Assembly (NCBI GenBank): GCA_038025085.1 | Contig: CM076144.1 | Coordinates: 18,669,501-18,733,500, forward strand | Direction: 5' to 3' | Source of the DNA: Tetragonia tetragonoides | Lineage: Eukaryota > Streptophyta > Magnoliopsida > Caryophyllales > Aizoaceae | Length of the DNA stretch: 64,000 bases | In this document: positions 23,993 through 36,392 of the stretch, one piece after another | How the letters are laid out: the number at the start of each line of letters is the position of its first letter | How positions within the stretch are numbered: position 1 is the stretch's first letter | Position numbers and translations under genes: made by a program | The notes under the pieces: generated by a model | Told to the model about the DNA's origin: nothing | What the model saw: the letters and a program-made list of their open reading frames with translations, nothing else | Databases searched by the model: none

Positions 23993-24273
23993 TGTTGAAA
24001 ATCAAACTTGACATTTAGATTTCTATAATTAATTATTGCAATTTTAGTAACATTGTGAGAACCAGTAAGTGTTTGATGGTTGAAATGTGATTTATTATAT
24101 ACCATTGTTTTTTTAGGTTTAGAAAGATTATAAATAATTTGTACTCTTAAGGTTATTTATATCATAAGAAATATAGAGAAGTATTCCGCAGAATATAAAA
24201 CTTTTCTTTTATCTCTCCTCTTATATTGTTACATATTGAGTTTTACAAGAATTAGCAAATTCTTGTTCCTACA
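23993..24273 (+). repeat. 3' LTR of Copia element 1
   Basis: 281 bp, preceded by the purine tract at 23983-23990. Confidence 0.93.
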
Positions 24274-25732
24274 CATTCTACATCCTTTAAGTTAGCGTTG
24301 CTTGCTAGTAAGATTTTTAGTAAAAGTGTCGCCTTAGGTGCTTTGTGGGAACATTGCATAGAAGATAGGGCTTCCTCCAAACGGTATGTAAAAGCCACTA
24401 ATTGATCTTCTATTATAAGGACATGTTGCTAAATTTAATTCTTTAAATTCTTGGTCGACTTCACAAGTTGATAGCACGTGGTTACCAATAGTATTACCAT
24501 AAAAATAGTGATTATTCACAAGTTTTGAACTCATATACATATTTTTAAGAGGATGTGTTTTATGTGGATCCTTATCCTGAGGTTGCAAAATGCATTCTCC
24601 AATTAAAACAACACACATATGTAATTGTAAAAGAAAAGAATCAGAAAAAGAGAACCATTATTTTTGCATGTGCATATGTATTCTGTTTTGATTTGAGTTA
24701 CATTGCACCACTCTTTTAAGAGAATGTTGGGTAAAACCTTCATTATCAGCACCCATAGTATGTTTCTGATCGAACTCAAAACGATTGAATAGAAGAAAAA
24801 CAAAAAACATATTAATCATAGAGTTGAAATTCAAAATATATATCAGAATGTTAATTTGTTGGCATCTAGGTTAGTTTGACTTTAAAAAGAACCATAATTT
24901 TGATTGAGGATAGTGCAACACAATCACGTTGGTAGTTGGTACTCTTGCGGACACAAACACGTTGTAGGAAATAGAACTCTTAGTCCTAATATTGCAGAAA
25001 CACATTGTTCACATATTTTAAACACAGAATTAATACGATAGTGCCAATAAGTACCAACAATGACAATTTAAATTCACTAAAATAAAAAAAACAATGACAA
25101 TTTGAATTCACTAAAATAAAAAACAATGACAATTTGAATTCATTAAAACAAAAAACAATGATAATTAGACTCAATCCTAACCCAATTAATCTGATAATAA
25201 TAGTTTTTTTTTTCCTTTTTCTTTTTTGCAAATTAACTCCACAAATTTTCTTAATATCGTAATCAAATACACTAAAAAATTAGATATTCGAGCCTGGCCT
25301 ACATAACTGGGTGATAGCAAAAACCTTTCTTTTCTTTGTAAAAAAACTCTAGACTCTCTTTTATACCAACTCCTTGAGGCTCTATACGACATGAGAAAGG
25401 GGTTGTGGTTGGTTATCTACTAGTACTAACGATAATCCCCTCATTCTACTTGATTTTTTTATTCTATCTACTGTTATTTAGTTTTTTCATTTAATAAGTT
25501 AATAAATTTCGCTCCGTTGTGAAATTTTAGTCGTTCCCTTTGGAGAGATTTCGATCACAACAATTGCGAGGTTAATATGACTCATTTTTGTGACGTTTAT
25601 TTTGACTTCTTTTTGTGAAGATTAACTCTTCATCTTTGGAGAAACTTTTTGTAGTTTTTGATTGGTGGAGTTCGGTGAGGTGTCATCTGCTTAGAGGGTT
25701 TACTTATTGACTACAAGATATTTTAGTCTATG
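24274..25732. other. Intergenic with a possible RNase H fragment and a short tandem repeat
   Basis: On the minus strand at about 24345-24420 a short frame reads NRRSISGFYIPFGGSPI, close to the Copia RNase H motif RKSVSGFxIFLGGSPIS. No neighbouring domains are seen, so it is at most a relic. The tandem repeat at 25058-25166 is listed separately. Confidence 0.4.
25058..25166. repeat. Tandem repeat, unit about 31-34 bp, 3.5 copies
   Basis: The unit begins CAATGACAATTTGAATTCAC and ends in an A-run. Copies start at 25058, 25092, 25123 and 25155 (partial). Confidence 0.85.
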
Positions 25733-25935
25733 TCTCATTAGTTCAAAATGGAAGGTAGAACAAGAAGATGATTTGCAATTGCAGTTCGTTCGTACGGTGA
25801 TACTATAGATTTTATTCTTCAAAAGGCAATCTACAACTTCAGAGTTGTGCGTTCATCGATCAAGGCTATGACATGGTCTTCAACAAAGGGACCGTGATAT
25901 ATATGAAAAACAATGATAAAAACAAAGTCGTCAGG
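25733..25935 (+). repeat. Dispersed repeat, inverted partner at 37610-37835
   Basis: TTCGTTCGTACGGTGATACTA, GGCAATCTACAACTTCAGAG and AGTTGTGCGTTCATC match the minus strand of 37610-37835 almost line by line. No family is recognised. Confidence 0.6.
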
Positions 25936-26537
25936 GATGGTCATATCAAGTGCTTGATAATACCTTTCCATTAAAATACTTTCTGGTTTTGTAGATTTTA
26001 TTGTTGAATTTCAAATCGTTCGGTAAATGTCGTATATGACCTATTATTACTGAAAGTTATATTTTTTCCTAAAAATATTTATTTAGATGATAGCGGATCT
26101 AGTTGGAACCACTATTACAAGTTGATATACGATGATGGTCGTTCCACCGGCTCTTCTCTTCCTTTTTTAGCCCCTCCAATCTAAGAGTGTTATAATTATG
26201 AGTGCTGAACTTAATTTGATTCAATTAAAGTTATTTGAATTGGACTGAACATAATTAAACGAAACATAAAGAAAATGAACTGAACACCACTCAACACAAT
26301 CGAATAGTACTCAACTTTACCAAACACGACTAAATTGGATGGTAATATAAGAAAGAAAAGGTAAGTTTCTTAATTAAACACTTGTAAGCTGAACTACATA
26401 CCCAAAACACCCCTAAACTAAATTGAGCTTAACTTACTAGATAATAAGCTCTAAATAACATACCCTAACATAGCGTAAGGGAGGTGGTAATGCAGTGTAG
26501 GATGTGGGAGGTGGAAGCTAGTCAAACTGTCAAATGT
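25936..26537. other. Intergenic; eroded GTTCAG/AACTGAAC-type words
   Basis: At 26200-26420, AATTGGACTGAAC, GAACTGAAC and related words suggest a worn phrase element without clear ends. No gene. Confidence 0.35.
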
Positions 26538-26692
26538 AGGGATCCCAGCTCAGATCCACAAATCCAGACCCAATTTTTAGGGTCTGGATCCCCTAGTTTT
26601 AGACTCAAAGGATATGAATATGAATGTAGGTCTAAGTGTAGTAACTAGAACTGTACCCGCCCCAACTAGATCCGTGGACCTGCCAACATGTA
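26538..26692. repeat. Short element of GGATCC/CAGACC words
   Basis: GGGATCCCAGCTCAGATCC, CCAGACCC, GGGTCTGGATCCCC and TAGATCCGTGG recur in both orientations. Clear inverted ends are not visible; assigned by vocabulary only. Confidence 0.35.
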
Positions 26693-27234
26693 AAAAGTCA
26701 AAAAAAAAAAAAAAAGAAAAGAAAAAAAGAGTGAAGATATGTATAGAATAAGCTATGTTCTGAAATGATATTTTCTAATGAAATCCAAAATCTAATGCCA
26801 GTAAAATAATTTACGAAAAACCGTTTATTTATTATTTTAATGTTGTGCTGTTTATTTGGGCCGGTTCTTTCATAGAGTATTATCTGTCTTAATATATATT
26901 CTCCTTAACTTTGGGTTAATTACATAATAGGAGTATAAATTAACATTTGATTCAACTAGCTAGATGTCAAAATATATAATTTAGCTAGGGAGCTTATTGT
27001 GGCCTGGATACTATCGACGCATAGTGGTACATCTTTCACTCGTCTTGAACATTGACTTGAGAATTGAGATCAAGGGTCGTGACCTTCAAATTGGATGACT
27101 TTTATTGTAATTTCCAAAAACAAAGGACAAAAAATAGGTATTTTGGTGAAAATATTGTCCTACATGTAGCAATATTAGTTTTATTTGAATTGAACTTTCC
27201 ATTTTTTTAATGGTGATATGTCTTAAGGTTTGCA
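26693..27234. other. Intergenic, nothing recognised
   Basis: AT-rich with an A-run at 26700-26730. Confidence 0.5.
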
Positions 27235-27243
27235 AATTTTAAA

Positions 27244-27868
27244 GGGTAAATTTTATTGAGGCATACTGAGGTTTGACGAAATTATAGAGAGATATACTCA
27301 TGTTTGGCTAAATATATTGAGGTATATTCCGACAAGATTTCGGTCATTTTTTTAGTTGACAAAAGTCAAACTAATTTCTAGACATAAATACCCCTAGTAA
27401 TATTGCGCAATGATTTTTCACTTTTTCCTTTTTTTTTTTTGTTTTGAGATAATTGCACCACAAATTAATAAAATTTGCGGCTCGATTTGAACAGTTCTCT
27501 CACCATGCAAATTTGACTACACAAGTCTTGTGTGTGCACCAAAAAAAGCTATCAATCTAAAGTTATGAGAGTTTGTTGCCAACTATGTCGATCTTGGTAA
27601 CAGTTTCAACACCATGATACAAATTGGCAAAAGATATAGGAGCATGCAATGCTAAGTGAAAAATCATTGCACAATAATTTTTTCTAGAAAATTTCAATGA
27701 CGTATACTAAGGGGTATCTATGTTCATAAATTAGTTTGACTTTTGTAAACGGTTAAAGTGTGACCCGAATTTCGTCGAAGTATATCTCAGTGTATTAAGC
27801 CAAACGTGAGCATATATACCTCTCTGTAATTTCGCCAAACCTCAGTATTACTGAAATGAAATTTACCC
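27244..27868. mobile_element. Mutator-like non-autonomous element with long inverted repeats and 9-bp target duplication
   Basis: The left 27244-27400 and the minus strand of the right about 27700-27868 match over roughly 150-170 bp. Shared landmarks are GGGTAAATTT, ACTGAGGTTTG, CGAAATTA, GTTTGGCT, AAAGTCAAACTAATTT and ATACCCCT. The flanks AATTTTAAA (27235-27243) and ATTTTTAAA (27869-27877) agree at 8 of 9 bases, the target duplication size of Mutator elements. The interior (about 300 bp) is non-coding. Confidence 0.75.
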
Positions 27869-27877
27869 ATTTTTAAA

Positions 27878-28807
27878 AGAGGCAGTATCAAGTTTGACCT
27901 TATCTTTGTCAAAAAAATAAATAAAATATTGACCTTATACTTTGAGTGTACCTCGGCGTTTACTAATTTCTTAGTGAGGCACACACGCACATCCGACAGT
28001 GAATGATGATGTGCTGCGTATTTCTTTGGAGTTTTTGTCACCTAATTCACAAAACTGACAATAATAACCAGAGACACATGTGCAGTGGGCCAATATTTTC
28101 ATATGTTGTATGTCATGGAAATAAATATGTTCTTCGAACTATTTTCGCATGTATTTGTCTTTTCTTATTGTTTTTCATCAATTAAATTTTCTTTTGACGT
28201 AAAAGTAATAATTTTTGTATGGTCTCAAACATCTTTAAATTGGCAAAAATAAATGATGGAAGTCGCATTCTGACCAAAACTAAATAAAATTGATGAAAGC
28301 GAGTAAGTGAGAAAAGTGAGTAATAATAACCTATGGAATTTATTGCCTTAATTTAATAATACAGGTTGGAACAATTCTCGTGGGTCTTCTCTAATTCATT
28401 TTCATTACTTTTTTCTAACTACTATTGCAGTGGATTTTAAATTCTATCAGAAATATTTTTAAGACACCAGTTGGCATGCAAGAAGCCAAGGGCACTAGTA
28501 AGTAATATGTGTTGGGTTTTATCCCAATTGTGAGATACACCAAGTCTTAATTATAATGAGAAAAAAAAAAAATCTCAACAAGTAGCTTTTAGCTAATATT
28601 AAAGGGTCCACTGTTTGTGATCTCGAAAGCATCCATAATTATGAAAATTGGAAAACAAACACATAAAAGTTGGTTAATTCCAGTATTGCGAGTTCATTTA
28701 TGATGAGTATTACTTTTTTCTTAGTACTGAGCAATGGAATGCAAATCAAAATTGTTCTCATGTGACGCGGGAGAATTGTTGGGGTCTATATCAATTTGTG
28801 AGATACA
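27878..28807. other. Intergenic, nothing recognised
   Basis: AT-rich. Two related short lines (TTGTGAGATACACCAAG near 28530 and TTTGTGAGATACATTAAGG near 28795) may be pieces of one dispersed repeat. Confidence 0.4.
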
Positions 28808-29396
28808 TTAAGGCTCCGTTTGGTTGAGGTGAAAATAGTTTTCTGAAAAACAGTTTTTCCATTTTTCGTTGTTTGGTTTACAATGAGAAGGAAAATGATT
28901 TTCAGGGGGATCGAAAAGCATTTTCACCTATATAGGTGTCAATATTTTCCCTTCAAAAAGAAGGGAAAACAGTTTTCCGTTGGTGTGACACTATATCCCC
29001 GGAGCACTAATAGTGGACTTAATCATCGAATTTGGCTGTCGGGACTTTGAGCCACAAAATCAAACCCGCAACCGACTTGATTGGACCTGCGGCCAAACTT
29101 CTGGGCCACTTTCTCAATTTTGTCCTTTTTCTTCAAATAATTATAACTTTTGACTCCTATTTGCATTTGAGGTGATTTTGTTTTTTTTTTGAATCTACCT
29201 AACTTTTCAAGATCTACGCAACTATGTTAGCAGATTTTATTATTTTAGAAAAAAATAGTTTTTTATGAAAATTATTTTCCACTGTAAAAAAACAACGGAA
29301 AATGTGAACGAAAATACATTTTACACTGAAAATGATTTTCAGCTGAAAATACTTTTCACTTGAAAACGATTTTTCGCCCAACCAAACATAGCCTAA
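28808..29396. repeat. Phrase-bounded element of GAAAAT/ATTTTC words
   Basis: The clearest inverted ends of the set: TTAAGGCTCCGTTTGGTTG on the left and TTAGGCTATGTTTGGTTGG on the minus strand at the right. Next to both ends the words GAAAAT, GTTTTCC, ATTTTCAG and CTGAAAA recur in both orientations. A unique middle of about 150 bp (28985-29140) is GC-richer. No coding capacity. Confidence 0.7.
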
Positions 29397-30475
29397 GTCA
29401 AGAAAAAAGAAAGCTCAACAATATGGCCAACAACTCCTAAATCTTTTATTCTATTTTCATCAATTGTAAGAAACACATAAGGAATTAGGGATACCTCCAA
29501 CCCTTCCTTAGTTTTGATCGCATTACCCCAATAATACATTGCTTCTAAAAATTGTTAATCTTACATCTAATTAGGATCTAGCCCTTCAATTCAAATGATT
29601 TAGAAATGGAGTATTCAAACTTATTTTTCGAGCTGGCTAATACTCTCTGTTAATTATCTTATCTGTGTATTTAACTGAAAAATCTAAATTTCCACCAAAA
29701 AAAACTAAAAAATATAAGTTTTTTGAGAGAGTATTTTTTTTTTAAATATTTAACTAAAATATTAGATGTAACATTGGTGTGGGGATGGCCGGATGGGGGG
29801 TCCGGGAGTGAGTCTTCTCTTGCACCCAAAAAAAAAAAATCGGTGTGAAAGAAAGAAAAAAAATGTGAAGCCTAATCATCAGTTTGATTGAACTTCCATA
29901 TCTTCTTGTGATAACGACAAGATTAGACCATCTCCAACTAACGACAAGATTACCATCTCCAATTCTTAGTTAAAACTCATTTCCCATATGCTAAACATAC
30001 TACTATCCCTGCTCCCGATTTCTTCTTCTTATACAAAAATGACATGAAGTTTAACATAGCTAATTCTATGGTGAAATGAGTTCTAATATTATACATTTCA
30101 TAATCATGTACAAAATGTATTTTAGTAGTTTGAATTTGAATTTGAATTTTCGAAGGGGTATATAGATCACATTACCCAACTATGAGTATTTGTTTGCCAA
30201 GTCATCAATTTCTTAGGATGATTTCTATAGCATATAGAAGCATACACTCATTATTTAATTTATTTATTCTTTGAAATAGTAACTCCTACTAATTTTTTGG
30301 ACCCCCATTGTATCTGGGGCGTGGCTAGCTAATGGCACCTCTCAAACGCACAAACTCAAACACTCTCGAAGAAATGTTGTAGATACTCGCTAATTAAGAG
30401 GCTCTAACTCCAATATATATACAATGATGATTGGCATAATATCAAAGGTTAAGAATGAACATTCGTAGGGCTGCA
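29397..30475. other. Intergenic, nothing recognised
   Basis: AT-rich. GGCCGGATGGGGGGTCCGGG near 29790-29810 followed by an A-run near 29828 could be the 3' end of a retroposon; no body was identified. Confidence 0.4.
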
Positions 30476-30630
30476 CACATTTCGGTCTAGATCTGAATTT
30501 CAGAACGGATGTGGTAAGAATTAGACTTGACAAAGCTAACCGATCTGAAATATCCGACCCTAAATACTGGACTCGATACCCGATTTTGACCCGAATAGTA
30601 AACTCAAAGGGCATTCAAGCCCTCGACCCC
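30476..30630. repeat. Short element of GATCTGAA/GACCCGAA words
   Basis: Starts TAGGGCTGCACACATTTCGG, like the TAGGGTTGTTCATC start of the 6865-7156 element. It contains GATCTGAA, ATCCGACCC, TACCCGAT and GACCCGAATA. The right end is not sharp. Confidence 0.4.
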
Positions 30631-31317
30631 AAAAATACTCGTTTATCGGTGTGGCAATATCTAGACCCCGAATAAGAAGGCAAAACATCATAATAAATAG
30701 CTTCCACAGACCACAATACTATTCTATATATGCACGTACCGTATATATTAGCACGTATGTATATACAAATAATATATGCACAAAAAAGGAGTTGCCTTGT
30801 CTGAAGTGGGTTAGATTTTGGGGGATGAGTATATTAGAAAGGACGAGAGTGGGAGCCGTACGTTGAGACCTTCTTGACCTTATTTGGACATTTGTTTTAA
30901 GTCAACCCTTTTAGATACTGGGCCAGTTGTCACATGCATGGTGGTCAATTTAGTCCCAAAATTTCAAGTTTTGTTTTTTCTGTTTTTGTTATTATTGTTT
31001 TTACCTTATTTAATGTACGGAGTGCGTGGGTCATAAAACCATTTGTTTCGCGTTAAAATCATACCTAAAAGCATTGAGTTTTCCTATCAAACTTTACATC
31101 CCGCACATCTAAGTTGGTCCTCAAATTTATTATTTACACAATTGTAATTAACTACGAATTAATTATAGAGAGAAAATATGACAGAGAAAATGTGGATTCT
31201 CTCACTAATAAGTTCATCAATTTGGACTGCACTTGATAAATGAGAACGGTACAATAATCCTGTATCATATCTATTGTAGTAATAATGATATTGAACAAAT
31301 TAAACCACTTATATTTT
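30631..31317. other. Intergenic, nothing recognised
   Basis: AT-rich sequence without supported features. Confidence 0.5.
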
Positions 31318-31396
31318 GGGTGCGTTCTTTAAAGCTTACACGGTCTGTTCACTTCAGTTCAAGTGTCAATTCATTAATTTCAAGTTCAGTTAAGTG

Positions 31397-31661
31397 TGAT
31401 AAAATCAGAGTTTTGATCAAAGGAAGAGAATTGTAGAGAGAGAAAGAGAATGCAGAAGCATGAGGAACAATTACAGAAAATAGCTCTGCATTTTCAATTG
31501 AATAGAATGAATTGTTTTCTGTAATATGTTACAGAAAAGCTTATATATAATTACCATGATGTCCTAACAAACTATTGTGCTGACATGGCAATCTTCGAAC
31601 AAACTAACTAACTAGTGTATTGTACTAATAATACATCATAATAAATTAAGTAATTCCAACA
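31397..31661 (-). repeat. 3' LTR of Copia element 2
   Basis: 265 bp, adjacent to the polypurine tract at 31662-31669. Confidence 0.95.
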
Positions 31662-34289
31662 CCCCCCCGCAAGCTGGAAGGTGGTGAAGAACACATTCCC
31701 AGCTTGGAGAGAAGTAACTGAAACTGAGTTGAAGGCATGATTTTAGTTAGAACATCAGCAAGCTGTGACCTGGTAGGAAGATAGCTGAGTTGTATCAGCC
31801 CTTCCATGACCTTTTCCCTGGTAAAGTGGCAATCTATGTCAATATGCTTTGTTCTTTCATGAAATACAGGGTTTTTTGCAATGTGAAGAGCAGATTGGTT
31901 GTCACAATGTAGAGTAACAGGTTTGAGATTAGTGACACCAAGTTCTTCTAGCAGTCTGACTAACCAAGTGAGCTCACTAGCAGCCTGTGCCATGGCCCTA
32001 TATTCAGCTTCAGAGGATGATTTGGCCACAGTGGACTGTTTCTTGGACTTTCAACTGATTGGAGAGCCACCAAAAAGAACAATATACCCAGTGACAGACT
32101 TCCTGGACATAGGACAAGCAGCCCAGTCAGAATCTGAATATGCATGAAGACTAACTTCTGCAGTGGCTTTGAGTAAAATCCCTTGACCCATGGTGCCTTT
32201 AATATACTTAAGCAGATGGTGCACAGCATCCATATGAGTAGTCCTGGGATTCTGCATGTGTTGGCTCAAGGTTTGAACAGCAAAGGATATATCAGGTCTT
32301 GTATTTGTAAGAAAATTTAATTTCCCAACCAAAGTTCTGTACTGGGTTGCATCAGATAGGGCAGTACCATCCCAGTTGTTGAGCTTCAAATGCTGGGGTA
32401 ATGGAGTGACACAAGGTTTCTCATGCAACATACCAGAATCTGTAAGGAGTTCATGAGTGAATTTCCTTTGTGATAAAACAATTCCTTCAGGAACATAACT
32501 TACTTCAAACCCCAAGAAATAATGCATCAATCCCAAATCTTTAATTGTGAATTCTTTGTCAAGAAAAGTCTTGAGTTTCTGAATTTCAGTAATATCAGAT
32601 CCAGTCACAATTATGTCATCAACATAAACAGCAGCCAAAGTGATGTGCTCAGGTGTCTTCTTGATGAACAAGCTGTAATCAGATTTGGATTGATTGAAAC
32701 CTTGCTGAAGAAGAGAAGTAGACAGCTTTTGAAACCACTGTCTGCTAGCTTGCTTGAGTCCATATAGAGATTTCTTCAATCTGCAAACCTTGTTATGGGG
32801 ATTAGGAATGCCTTGAGGAACTTTCATGTACACCTCCTCCTCTAGGTCACCATGAAGGAAGGCATTGTTGATGTCTAGCTGGTGTATTTCCCAATGCTTA
32901 GAAGCTGCTAAAGCAAGTATGCTTCTGATGGTTGGCATTTTGATAACAGGTGAAAATGTGTCAAAATAATCAATGCCATATTTTTGATGATTCCCTTGGA
33001 TAACAAGTCTCCCTTTTAGCCTCTCAACAGTATCATCAGATTTGAGTTTAACTTTGTAAACCCATTTAGAACCTATTGCTTTCTTTCCAACTGGTAAATC
33101 AGTAAGTTCCCATGTGTCATTAGCTTGTAAAGCTGCTATTTCCTTATCCATAGCAGTAACCCAAGCAGGATCATTTGAAGCCTCAGAATAAGAGGTAGGC
33201 TCAGTGTATGTGGTGGAATGCACAATATGAGATTGATGAGAAATTGGAAGAGATGAAAAAGAAACTAAATTGCACCAATGTTCAGGAATTTTGTGAGAAT
33301 GAGACATATTAACAGTTGGACAAACATAATCTTTCAAGTAAGCAGGTGCATTGTGATTTCTAGATGATCTCCTAGGTTCTGCAACAGTAGGAACAGGAAG
33401 AACAAAAGAGGGATGAGGTGAAGAGGAAAGATCAACAGATGAAGAGGAATGAGAGGGAATTTGAGGAGAGGTAGAGAAAATGAAATCATCTGTGGTTGCT
33501 GAAGCAGGGAGGGTAGTGGTGGTAGGCAGAAAGATGGGTGGAACATCAGGAAAAGGAATTGGAAAAGGTGTTTCTGCGGTCTTAGAGGATATGTAATGAT
33601 AGGGAAAATGTTGTTCATGGAAAACAACATCTCTACTGAAAATTATTTGTTTTGTGGTGAGGTTCAAGAGTTTATAAGCTTTCTTTCCAAAAGGATATCC
33701 TAGAAAAAGGCAAGGTATACCCCTTTGAGTGAATTTTGATCTTTTGTGTTTAAGAGAGGAAGCATAGCATAAACATCCAAAGGCTCTTAGATGGTCATAG
33801 GAAGGTATTTTATTGTGGAGAATTTCATATGGTGTTTTATTATTAATAGATTTCAGAGGAAATCTATTAATCAAATAAGAAGCAGTTAAGATGCAGTCAC
33901 CCCAATACTCAATAGGAATGTGAGCTTGATAAAACAAAGCTCTAGCAGTCTCTAAGAGGTGTCTATGCTTCCTTTCAACCACTCCATTCTGTTGTGGTGT
34001 ATCATTACAGGAAGTTTGGTGTATAATACCCTTTGTGGTGTAATAAGCAAGAGCAGTAGTATCTCTGAATTCAATACCATTGTCAGATCTAATTATCTTA
34101 ACAACAGCAGAAAATTGTGTTTCAATATGAGTAATGAAAGAAGAAAGAACTGAAAAAGCTGAGCTTTTATTTGTAAGAAGATGAGTCCAAGTAGTACGAG
34201 AGTAATCATCAACAATTGTAAGGAAAAATCTATAACCATTGTATGTACATGGTGTATAGGGTCCCCACAAATCAACATGAAGAAGCTTC
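31646..34289 (-). pseudogene. pol of Copia element 2: integrase core, RT and RNase H
   Basis: Integrase DDE core: DLWGPYTP, IIRSDNGIEF and GVVERKHRHLLE. RT has FLHGDLEEEVYMKVP and the YVDD box (AAVYVDDIIVTGSD), and RNase H has SSSEAEYRAMAQAA and HCDNQSALH. The frame is open from 34270 to a single TGA at 32051-32053, where PIS*KSKKQ replaces the conserved Trp of ISWKSKKQ. The same frame resumes and ends at 31646. Near-intact coding agrees with the low LTR divergence. Confidence 0.93.
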
Positions 34290-36129
34290 TAGCTCTGGGA
34301 CATATGTCACAGATTACATTCTGAGAATGAGAACATGAAATGGAAAAAATGTTCTTTATTTTGTCAAATGGCAAATGACCTAAACGACAATGCCAAATTT
34401 CAGAAGATAATTTGGTGGCTTGATGAGCAGAATGTTGAGGCATACTAGAAGCAGAACCATCATTGGAAATCACATTAGAATCAGCAGGCAAGTCAACAAA
34501 GTATAAACCATCTTTTTCTTTACCAAGCACCAGAAGCTGCCTCATTGAAGGCACCTGGATTAAGCAATGTGTCTCAGTGAAAATCATGTATGTGGAAAGC
34601 TGTCTAACTAGCTTTTTAACAGAAAGCAAGTTATAATGAAAATCAGGAACATGAAGAACATTTTGTAGAAGTAAATCAGAAGTTAATTTGACACAACCTA
34701 TATGCTTTACTTGTGCTTGTAAACCATTAGGCATGGTGATGAAACATGGCTGTAATGCAGGCTTATAGGAGGCAAAAATTTGAATATTTGGTGTGACATG
34801 ATCAGTAGCTCCAGTATCAATGATCCATGTTGGGTTAATGCATGTAGAAAGAAAACAACAAATTTTATTAGCTAAATGAGTATAGGAAGCTATACCAGAA
34901 TTGCCAGCAGAAGAAGATTGATCCAGATTAGATTGGCTGAGCAAGGCCATGAGTTGACTGTATTGAGCTTGTGTCAACATTGCAGTGTTCTGATCAACAG
35001 AATTGTCATTGCAGGCTTGAGTACCATCAGAAATCATATACTGAGAACTTTCATTTTCTGTATCCGCAGTATTTGCAAAATTTGCAATTCTTTTTCCTGT
35101 AAATTTTCCTGTATCCTTAGGAGGTCCATGGACCTTGAAACATCTTTCCATGCTGTGACCAAACACCTTGCAATGGTCACAGAAAAATTTAGATCTCTTT
35201 CCATTTGGTGCTATCCCAAACACAACTCCATTCAATGTCTCTGTAGGTCTACCAGAATTACCATATGAATTACCAAAATTCCCTGAAGAATTCCAACTGT
35301 TATTGCCAATTCTCTGACTCTGAGAATTTTGTTTGTTGTTAGGAAAGTTTCTGTGAAATGGTGCTGCAAGGGCAGTGGCATCCGAACCAATGGAAACAGG
35401 ATTACTACATTCCCTTTGTTTCTCATCTTGCATAATCAATCTATATGCCTGACTTAAAGTAGGAAGAGGTTGCATCATCAAAAAATTTCCTCTAATGGAC
35501 TTATATTCATCATTTAGTCCTAAAATAAATTGAAGAATTTGCTGTTCTTGCAATACAGCTAGAAAAGCACCACCAGAGCCACAACTGCAAGCAGGCAAAG
35601 ATAACAATGACATATACTCATCCCAAGCAGTTTTCAATTGAGTATAATACATTGTCACTGAATTATTTCCTTGAGAAATAGAACCAATATGCTTGTGAAC
35701 TTGATATTTACGAGGAGCATTGGTTTGAGCATACCTTTCGTTGAGTTCTGACCAGATTTCAGCAGCACTGGTGTAATAAAGAATGCTCCTCCCTATATCA
35801 TGTTCCACAGAATGTAGAATCCAAGATATCACGACATTGTTACAACGTTCCCAGTATGCTAGCAAAGGTGAATTAGCAGGAGGTTTCACACAAGAACCTC
35901 GAACAAGACCTATTTTATTCTTCGCACTTAGCGAAATTTCTGCAGCTCGTTTCCACTCTCCAAAATTATCTCCATTGAGCTTTTGCGTAGCTAGCATGAA
36001 ATTACTAGAAAGATCACCATGATGAATGTATAATTCGTTGTTAGGATCAATAACAGGAGCAGTTTCAGAAACAGAATTAGGCATTTTCTTGAAGGAATTC
36101 TGTCGAACAGATGATGTGCTAGAAATCAA
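34290..36129 (-). pseudogene. gag, protease and start of integrase of Copia element 2
   Basis: One open frame from MISSTSSVRQ or from the downstream Met of MPNSVSETAP. It contains the Copia gag N-terminal domain (KLNGDNFGEWKRAAEISL, about residues 50-67). A zinc knuckle CDHCKVFGHSMERC follows (about residues 318-331). The protease active site is WIIDTGATDHVT (about 436-447) and the integrase zinc motif runs from WHCRLGHL to CDIC. Just after ICPRARS (near 34290) the frame leaves the expected path. LLHVDLWGP continues in another frame, with the usual linker of some twenty residues missing, so gag-pol is not one reading frame. Confidence 0.9.
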
Positions 36130-36392
36130 GAAGCACGAAAAAGATAAGCGATTGTGTGAATTGTTACAATCGGAGTATCCTGAAGTCTAAATCCCTAGAT
36201 TATGAGCTAGATCAATTGAAGAAGCAATTCAATCGATCGAAAATGAATTTGAGCAATAGTGACCTAATTCTTGAAAATCAAGAATCAATCGTGAGCTGTG
36301 ATTGATTGAGGAAATCAATCCAATCAATCGAAAAAGAAACGAAAATGAAGAATTTTTAGGGATTTAGATCTTTGATAACTGCTCTGATACCA

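Larger units (their letters stand above)
19602..24273 (+). mobile_element. Copia LTR retrotransposon 1, degenerate
   Basis: A full-length element of 4672 bp, with 281-bp LTRs at 19602-19882 and 23993-24273, both TGTTGAAAAT...TTCCTACA. By eye they differ at about a dozen positions (roughly 4%). The primer site TGGTATCAGAGC (19885-19896) fits initiator-Met tRNA. A purine tract GAGGGGG precedes the 3' LTR. Domain order gag, protease, integrase, RT, RNase H gives Copia. Flanks CTTTT (19597-19601) and CATTC (24274-24278) do not form a clean target duplication. It cannot encode a working polyprotein. Confidence 0.95.

Noticed and set aside
19597..24278. Target duplication for Copia element 1
   Set aside because: CTTTT and CATTC match at only three of five positions; not a credible duplication.
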